NCBI GenBank assembly: GCA_948472945.1
Contig: CAOKVX010000008.1
Location: 1-64,000 of the forward strand
DNA from: an uncultured Clostridia bacterium
GTDB lineage: Bacteria > Bacillota > Clostridia > Lachnospirales > Lachnospiraceae
DNA length: 64,000 bases
Direction of reading: 5' to 3'
This document shows positions 58,523-64,000 of this stretch, one piece after another; position 1 is the first letter of the stretch, and each line of letters starts with the position of its first letter. A program made the translations under genes and the position numbers. The notes beneath the pieces were generated by a model, which did no database searches, was not told the origin of the DNA, and saw nothing but the letters and a program-made list of their open reading frames with translations.

Positions 58523-59326
58523 ATGAAAAAGGTTTTTTTAATAGCAAAATTTAATGACACAACCAAAAAAATATATAATACGCTGTCATCTGATTTCGAC
58601 ATCCGTCTTGGCTCCGACAAAATATACGTGATACTTGGAATTATGGAGATTGAGAAGCCCGACTTTATATTAATCTCGCTTAAAGGTTTGGATTCATGGC
58701 ATCACAATATTTTTATGAAAATTAATGAATCCTATCCCGATATTCCGGTTTTGTGCTACGGCACTACTGCGGAACAGGAGCCTTTCAAAATGCACGCCGA
58801 TACATACCGGTTCCACTGTATGGAGCCAACTCCTGACAAGTCAGCGCTGGCCGCGTCAATACATGATATACTAAATAAGTCCGGCGCCGCAAACGCGAAC
58901 GGCGCCAATACAGAAGAAGCCAAAGTTAACATGTTAGCGCCGGAATCAGTTTCCGGCGGCGAAACAAAAAGGAGCATTCTTCTGGTGGACGACGACCCTG
59001 TTCAGCTGAGGGCTGTCAGAGCCATGCTTCAGGACAAATATAAAGTCCTAATGTCCACATCAGGCACGGAAGCGCTTATACTTCTCGGAAAACAGATTCC
59101 GGATATGATTTTTTTAGATTACAACATGCCGGTCTGCGATGGCAGACAGACGCTTAAAATGATCCGCGAATTTGAACCCGCCAAAAATATACCCGTTGTT
59201 TTCCTTACCGGAATTGGCAACAAGGCGCATATTGAGATGGTACTAAAGCTTAATCCTGCAGGGTATTTACTCAAACCCGTAAAACAGGAAACTCTATTCG
59301 ACATTATTGCAGAGGTGTTGGGCTGA
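58523..59326 (+). CDS. response regulator with degenerate N-terminal receiver-like domain
   Basis: A 267-aa protein. The C-terminal receiver (about 150-267) is complete: acidic pair in LLVDDD, phosphoacceptor Asp199 in FLDYNMP, and Lys in LLKPVK. The N-terminal domain (about 1-117) looks like a second receiver fold (PDFILISLKG, PDIPVLCYG) that has lost the phosphoacceptor aspartate. No DNA-binding or enzymatic output domain is present, so it likely relays phosphate or acts through protein contact. GGAGG lies before the ATG. It is followed 25 bp later by a hybrid kinase. Confidence 0.88.
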   Translation: MKKVFLIAKFNDTTKKIYNTLSSDFDIRLGSDKIYVILGIMEIEKPDFILISLKGLDSWHHNIFMKINESYPDIPVLCYGTTAEQEPFKMHADTYRFHCMEPTPDKSALAASIHDILNKSGAANANGANTEEAKVNMLAPESVSGGETKRSILLVDDDPVQLRAVRAMLQDKYKVLMSTSGTEALILLGKQIPDMIFLDYNMPVCDGRQTLKMIREFEPAKNIPVVFLTGIGNKAHIEMVLKLNPAGYLLKPVKQETLFDIIAEVLG

Positions 59327-59351
59327 TTATACGGCCTGAGGAGGATTGCAC

Positions 59352-61922
59352 ATGAATTTTGCATACAATATTGATTTTGAGTTGGCCTCACTTTTTTTCA
59401 TTCTTATACTTCTCGTATATATAATTCACAGATACCCAAAAAAATCCGGACAGAACAATCTGTTCAGGTGGGTAGCTTTCACAATGATTGTAACTGAGCT
59501 TATTGACATTATATTTGCGGTAATTCTTTCATTTGGAAGCAGACTTCCCGCATGGCTCGGCACGGTAACATGCACTGCCTATTTCATGACTGGCAATACG
59601 CTTTCATATCTTCTTTTACAATACATTTCAAAATATGTCATACCGAAAAATGGCAAAGCATACTTTGGACAGCTCGGAATAATCTTTTTTACCCTCACCG
59701 AGGCCACATTTATAACTAATATTCCGGGTAAATATTACTTTTATATAGACGACGCTGGACAATATGTACACGGGCCGTACTATACGATTGTATATATGAT
59801 ACCTCTTTTCCTTGTACTTCTTGCAGGGCTTAATATAGTTTTAAATAAAAAGGTCCTCGGACTGAAACAGGTTTTTTCAGCAAGCGCATACGTTGTGCTG
59901 ATTATTTTGGGAGCCGTGATACAGGGTGTTTTCCTGCCTGACATAATGCTGTTTTTATACTCCGGCTCACTTGCCATCCTTATAATATTCTTTTCACTCG
60001 AAACACCGGATTACCAGGTGCTGTCAAACACTTTGGACGAACTAAAAGAGTCAAAACAGAACACCGAAAACCTTTACGAAAAAGCAAATCAGGCCAATCA
60101 GGCAAAATCAATCTTTTTATCACATATGTCGCATGAGATTAGGACTCCGATTAACGCAATTATGGGCTTGAACGAGATGATTCTCAGAGAGTCAAACGAG
60201 GAGGCGGTCCTTGGATACGCGTCGGATTCAAAGGGAGCCATAGATACGTTGTACTCCATCATCAACGACATATTGGACTTTTCTAAGATAGAGAGCGGAA
60301 AACTTGAGATTGTCCCTGCTCCATATTATTTTGAGAGCGTGATAAACGATATCAAAAATATGACGCTGGAACTCTGCCTCAAGAAAAACCTTAAACTTGT
60401 ATTTGAAATCGACCCAAATATACCGTCAAAAATGCTCGGCGATGAGACACGTATAAAGCAGATACTGCTCAACCTCCTTACAAACGCCGTTAAATACACG
60501 AAAGAGGGCCGTGTCAAGCTTAGGATTACAAGCTGGACGGTCAAGGAAAAGGTTATTCTGACATGCGAGGTCAGTGATACCGGCATGGGGATAAGCAAAG
60601 AAAACTCTGAAAAGCTGTTTAAGCCGTTCGAGCGTCTTGACCATATTAAAAACCGCAATATAGAGGGGACGGGACTCGGTTTGGCCATAACGGTGCAGCT
60701 CCTCAACAGCATGAAATCAGAATTGAAAGTTGAAAGCGAATACGGAAAGGGTTCCATATTTTCATTTGCAATGGAACAGAATATTCTTGATTTTACACCT
60801 ATAGGAAACCGCGACTGGCTTGCAAGACAGACGGAGAACAAATCAGACTTCCGAACATCCTTTTATGCGCCTGAAGCCCGCCTCCTCGTTGTTGACGACA
60901 ACGCACTCAACAGAAAGGTTGTCGCCAGTCTGTTAAAGGACACACAAATGACTATTGACGAGGCCGGAGACGGTGAGGAATGTATTCATATGTTAGAGAA
61001 GTCAAGTTATGATTTAATATTTTTAGACCATATGATGCCAAATATGGACGGAGTCGAAACTCTCCACACTATCCGGGAAAAGCACATATGCGACGATATT
61101 CCGGTTATTGCCCTAACCGCGAACGCGGTAGTTGGTATGAGGGAATATTATCTGAACGAGGGTTTTTCAGATTTTCTCACGAAACCGGTGTTTTCACGAA
61201 ACCTTGAAAAAATGATACTAAAATGGCTGCCGTCTGATTTGCTTGCGGAAAAGGCAAAGGCCGAGATTAATACGGCCGCCGGAGACGGGCATTCGGATCA
61301 AAAAAACGCTTCAATGGCGCCTCTCCCAGATATTGACGGAATACTTTGGGATTACGGAAAACTTTTTCTTCCAATGGATATATTAATTACCACCTCACTT
61401 GATTATTACGAGTCCTTGAGCTCTACAAAAGAGCATATTGCCTCACTGTTTAAAGAGATAGATACGCAGGAAGGGCTTACGCGCTATCAGGCGGCCGTAC
61501 ACTCGTTCAAAAGTACATCCGCAATGATAGGCGCAACACAGGTTTCGGCACTTGCAAAGCTGCTTGAAAAGAACGCAAAGGACGGTAACCTAGAAAATAT
61601 AAACTCGCTTCACCCAATTTTGATGGAGGAGATTGAACTTCTCAACAGAAAAATGTCTGTGCTTGACGAATATAACCAAAAAAATAAGGAAAAGGACGGA
61701 GGTAAAATACAAAGCCTCGAATCAATAAGACCGTCTCTTGTAACTCTGCGCGACGCTCTTGAACAGTTTGATTACGACACTGCAGACCTTATAATTGAAC
61801 AGTTATCGGATAATTCATACGATAAATCGGACGAACAAATCGAGCTGTTAAAAAAGCAGGTAATGAACCTTCAGTCCACACCTGCCATTGAAACCATAGA
61901 CAAAATACTGGAAAACATCTAG
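59352..61922 (+). CDS. hybrid sensor histidine kinase/response regulator with Hpt domain
   Basis: An 856-aa membrane kinase. Seven transmembrane helices (about 8-220, 7TM sensor type) are followed by HisKA with His261 (HMSHEIRTP) and an HATPase domain (N box near 378, GMGIS, GTGLGLAI near 439-446). A receiver with Asp559 (FLDHMMP) and an Hpt domain with His717 (VHSFKSTS) come next, so all four phosphorelay steps are in one chain. The C-terminal 90 residues form a further helical region. ATG 59352 follows AGGAGG by 7 nt. The upstream single-receiver protein is the likely partner. Confidence 0.93.
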   Translation: MNFAYNIDFELASLFFILILLVYIIHRYPKKSGQNNLFRWVAFTMIVTELIDIIFAVILSFGSRLPAWLGTVTCTAYFMTGNTLSYLLLQYISKYVIPKNGKAYFGQLGIIFFTLTEATFITNIPGKYYFYIDDAGQYVHGPYYTIVYMIPLFLVLLAGLNIVLNKKVLGLKQVFSASAYVVLIILGAVIQGVFLPDIMLFLYSGSLAILIIFFSLETPDYQVLSNTLDELKESKQNTENLYEKANQANQAKSIFLSHMSHEIRTPINAIMGLNEMILRESNEEAVLGYASDSKGAIDTLYSIINDILDFSKIESGKLEIVPAPYYFESVINDIKNMTLELCLKKNLKLVFEIDPNIPSKMLGDETRIKQILLNLLTNAVKYTKEGRVKLRITSWTVKEKVILTCEVSDTGMGISKENSEKLFKPFERLDHIKNRNIEGTGLGLAITVQLLNSMKSELKVESEYGKGSIFSFAMEQNILDFTPIGNRDWLARQTENKSDFRTSFYAPEARLLVVDDNALNRKVVASLLKDTQMTIDEAGDGEECIHMLEKSSYDLIFLDHMMPNMDGVETLHTIREKHICDDIPVIALTANAVVGMREYYLNEGFSDFLTKPVFSRNLEKMILKWLPSDLLAEKAKAEINTAAGDGHSDQKNASMAPLPDIDGILWDYGKLFLPMDILITTSLDYYESLSSTKEHIASLFKEIDTQEGLTRYQAAVHSFKSTSAMIGATQVSALAKLLEKNAKDGNLENINSLHPILMEEIELLNRKMSVLDEYNQKNKEKDGGKIQSLESIRPSLVTLRDALEQFDYDTADLIIEQLSDNSYDKSDEQIELLKKQVMNLQSTPAIETIDKILENI

Positions 61923-61975
61923 CTCAACGGCGCTAAATACGCCGTCCGGCGGGTTGAAATTGGCGTCGTTTAGCT
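61921..61975. repeat. palindromic repeat copy 2
   Basis: It starts AGCTCAACGGCG at the kinase stop codon and ends GGCGTCGTTTAGCT. The outer arms pair with three mismatches, and an inner GGCG/CGCC hairpin is inserted relative to copy 1. The shared centre is GGTT(C/G)AAATTGGC. Confidence 0.55.
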
Positions 61976-62008
61976 AGCGCGATGACCTGTTGATTTTTGT
62001 CAAAGCTC

Positions 62009-62503
62009 CTATCGGTTATCTATTTTTTCAGGATTCATATCATGCTCACTGAGACGTTTCCATGCCACATCGGCCCATACTGTTTCCGGTTTCCCGTAAT
62101 TGCAGTATGGGTCTATGGATATTCCGCCCCTCGGCGTGAACTTTCCCCATACTTCAATATACTTTGGCGCCATCAGCCTTATCAGGTCTTTCATGATTAT
62201 ATTTACACAATCCTCGTGAAAATCCCCGTGATTGCGAAAACTAAAGAGATAGAGTTTAAGCGATTTGCTCTCAACCATCTTTACATCAGGTACGTACGAT
62301 ATCGTAATAGACGCAAAATCGGGCTGCCCCGTTATTGGGCACAGACTCGTAAACTCCGGGCAGTTAAACTTTACAAAGTAATCGTTGTCCGGGTGCTTGT
62401 TATCAAATGTCTCAAGAATTTCCGGCGCATAATCATCCGGATAAGCCGTTTTCATGTTTCCAAGCAATGATAAATCTTTTATCTCGTCAGCTTCTCTGCT
62501 CAT
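62009..62503 (-). CDS. queF: 7-cyano-7-deazaguanine reductase QueF
   Basis: QueF reduces preQ0 to preQ1 with NADPH, the last free-base step of queuosine synthesis. It has 164 aa, the short YkvM type. The catalytic cysteine is Cys55 in [14 protein letters not shown], with Asp62 following. [11 protein letters not shown] and [10 protein letters not shown] are family blocks. Its start overlaps the queC stop by 4 bp, so it is translated with queC. Confidence 0.96.
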   Translation of the reverse strand: MSREADEIKDLSLLGNMKTAYPDDYAPEILETFDNKHPDNDYFVKFNCPEFTSLCPITGQPDFASITISYVPDVKMVESKSLKLYLFSFRNHGDFHEDCVNIIMKDLIRLMAPKYIEVWGKFTPRGGISIDPYCNYGKPETVWADVAWKRLSEHDMNPEKIDNR

Positions 62504-63195
62504 TTTTTCTCCTCCTGCCTAAGCAATGGGTCAATAACACCATTTTCCTCAAATGCCCTCTGCCTGTCTATACATGTTGCGCAAACGCCGCATGGTATTT
62601 CATGCCCTTCATAGCAGCTCCACGTAAGTTCATATGGAACACCCAGCTCAAGTCCCTTTGCAACCACGTCTTTTTTTGTCATATTTACAAAAGGCGCATT
62701 TATTTTTACCTGATTGCCGCTTCCTGTATATATAGCGTCGTTCATTGCGTTATTAAATGCACTGCTGCAGTCCGGATATGCGTTACCCGCCGCGTCGTCC
62801 CCGTGCGCGCCATAATATATAAGCGAACATTCCTTTGACAGAGCAATGCTCGCAGCCGATGACAGGAACAGCCCGTTGCGGAACGGTACATAAGTAGAAA
62901 CCGGTACCCCGTCACGCTTATTAAGCTGGTCGGCATACGATTCTTTCGGAATATCCTCCGACGAGTGCCGAAGAAGCGAACAGCTGCTTTCTTCAAATAT
63001 CGACGACAGGTTCAGTTCCATATAATCCGCTCCATAATATTCTGCAACTTTTCTAGCACACTCAAGCTCCTTATAGTGCTTCTGCCCGTAATACAACGAG
63101 AGTGCGCTTACATTTTCTCTACCATATTCATTTGCCGCAAGGGCAAGACAGGTCGTGCTGTCAATTCCCCCGCTCACCAAAACAAGTACTTTCAC
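62500..63195 (-). CDS. queC: 7-cyano-7-deazaguanine synthase QueC
   Basis: QueC makes preQ0 from 7-carboxy-7-deazaguanine, ammonia and ATP. It has 231 aa. The PP-loop motif SGGIDST is at 8-14, and the zinc-binding cysteines are near the C-terminus ([15 protein letters not shown]). The start is GTG at 63195 with AAGGG 9 nt upstream; the frame's first ATG (63213) lies over that site. It is separated from folE by 164 bp, with a weak promoter-like TTGTTA-N16-TATTAT in between. Confidence 0.95.
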   Translation of the reverse strand: MKVLVLVSGGIDSTTCLALAANEYGRENVSALSLYYGQKHYKELECARKVAEYYGADYMELNLSSIFEESSCSLLRHSSEDIPKESYADQLNKRDGVPVSTYVPFRNGLFLSSAASIALSKECSLIYYGAHGDDAAGNAYPDCSSAFNNAMNDAIYTGSGNQVKINAPFVNMTKKDVVAKGLELGVPYELTWSCYEGHEIPCGVCATCIDRQRAFEENGVIDPLLRQEEKK

Positions 63196-63359
63196 AATTT
63201 TTTTCCCTTTCATTTTAGAATGATTGAAACATTCTGTTTATTTATTACCATCACATTTCACATAATATATTTTAACTTGTATTTAACAATATGCCGATAA
63301 ACAATCCATCACTAAAACTATCTGCTTTTTCTAACATTGACATATGATATTGTTGAACT

Positions 63360-63929
63360 CTATGCATTCACAACCCTGTCATACAACTGCGGCTCGCTCT
63401 CAAACCTGCCGTAAAGATGAGAGGATTTGGTTTTCGACTGACTGTTTTTAATTCCTCTTGCCGTCATACAGCTGTGACATGCCTCAATTATGACCGCAAC
63501 GTCGCTGCTCCCCGTCGCCATCATTATAATCTCGGCAATATCAGTTCCGATACGCTCCTGAAGCTGAAGCCTCTTAGTAACCATCTCGGATATGCGAACT
63601 ATTTTGCTTAGACCGATAACCTTTCCGCACGGTATATACGCAACTGTAATCTTCATATCATACATAAGCGCCATATGGTGTTCGCAGAAACTGAATGCAT
63701 CTATGTCCTTTACAACTACCATGTCGCTTCCGGAACCGGACGGAGATGTAAATGTCTTACCAAACATATCCGCAATCTCCCTGTTGGTATAATTAATTCC
63801 CTCAAACACCTCTTTATACATATGTGCTACACGCTCAGGAGTCTCAAGAAGTCCCTCCCTGTCCGGGTTCTCACCGAGAGCGGTAATAATTCCTCTTACA
63901 TGTTTTTTTATAGCTTCTTCGTCTATCAT
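63360..63929 (-). CDS. folE: GTP cyclohydrolase I
   Basis: FolE converts GTP to dihydroneopterin triphosphate, the first step of both folate and queuosine synthesis. It has 189 aa. Zinc ligands are Cys82 and His85 (SFCEHHMAL) and Cys154 (EACHSCMTARG). Its place between queE and queC says it supplies the queuosine branch. It starts 2 nt after the queE stop, so the two are translationally linked. Confidence 0.96.
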   Translation of the reverse strand: MIDEEAIKKHVRGIITALGENPDREGLLETPERVAHMYKEVFEGINYTNREIADMFGKTFTSPSGSGSDMVVVKDIDAFSFCEHHMALMYDMKITVAYIPCGKVIGLSKIVRISEMVTKRLQLQERIGTDIAEIIMMATGSSDVAVIIEACHSCMTARGIKNSQSKTKSSHLYGRFESEPQLYDRVVNA

Positions 63930-63931
63930 AA

Positions 63932-64000
63932 CTATACTCCTTTCCTGTCAGGCTCCCATATATATTTGTGCATCTGCAGCTGCATATTGACATGGTTCAT
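63932..64000 (-). CDS. queE: QueE C-terminus (partial, cut by window edge)
   Basis: Only the last 22 codons are in the window, read directly from the minus strand: NHVNMQLQMHKYIWEPDRKGV then TAG at 63932-63934. The (Q)LQMHKYIWEPD...GV end is characteristic of 7-carboxy-7-deazaguanine synthase, a radical SAM enzyme. The gene order queE-folE-queC-queF supports it. queD would be expected further upstream, outside the window. Confidence 0.75.
   Translation of the reverse strand: MNHVNMQLQMHKYIWEPDRKGV

Noticed and set aside
1..64000. CRISPR array, prophage, integrase or defence genes
   Set aside because: No regularly spaced repeat array, phage structural gene, recombinase or known defence protein was seen on either strand.

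Overview
The window looks like the chromosome of a low-GC, spore-forming, probably motile Firmicute of the Lachnospiraceae type. This is inferred from gene content: SpoIIE, YabP and YabQ; a FliD-like protein and a chemotaxis receptor; a eukaryote-like (type 2) IleRS; secreted glycanases with a lysine-rich Ig-like domain and a Pro/Thr linker; and AddAB as the recombination nuclease. Promoters are mostly TTGACA-N17-TATAAT-like, often with an extended TGN before the -10. Most genes are on the minus strand.

Layout, left to right. 1-160 holds an rRNA-type promoter firing off the left edge. 716-12251 (minus) is the rpmG-secE-nusG-rplK-rplA / rplJ-rplL / rpoB-rpoC cluster, with an L10 leader and attenuator before rplJ and a separate promoter before rpoB. 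rpsL does not follow rpoC. 12485-13714 (plus) has a structured leader, a NusG-domain-II protein and a Gx-type membrane transporter. Then come a FliD-like protein, a catalytically degenerate LytM/M23 protein and a 102-bp palindrome.

16330-24156 is a xylan side-chain locus: a secreted GH115 alpha-glucuronidase, a cytoplasmic and a secreted SGNH esterase that are close paralogues, and a divergent AraC regulator. A perfect 21-bp tandem repeat sits between the divergent promoters. 24292-41158 is a mixed region: ileS, pncB, a PAP2 phosphatase, a GT2 glycosyltransferase, a GH36 alpha-galactosidase whose ribosome-binding site lies in a perfect 19-bp inverted repeat, a chemotaxis receptor, cysK with a SecB-like gene, a possible antisense-type small RNA, an Sfp-type transferase, pta, and a LacI-sensor/GGDEF fusion.

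41252-49301 is addB-addA-ylmH-like, followed by tRNA-Leu(UAA) and a small lipoprotein. 50652-58180 (minus) is HU-rqcP-yabP-yabQ-divIC-spoIIE-tilS-ftsH, the conserved cell-division and sporulation neighbourhood without hpt. 58523-61922 (plus) is a response regulator with a hybrid sensor kinase. 61-64 kb (minus) is the queuosine-precursor operon, queE (cut by the right edge)-folE-queC-queF.

Most genes are ordinary housekeeping genes. The less ordinary signals are regulatory or architectural: the leader RNA at 12.5 kb, the AraC tandem repeat, the occluded ribosome-binding site of the GH36 gene, the small RNA at 37.2 kb, the SecB-like protein and the periplasmic-binding-fold/GGDEF fusion. No defence island, CRISPR array, prophage or intact transposase was seen.
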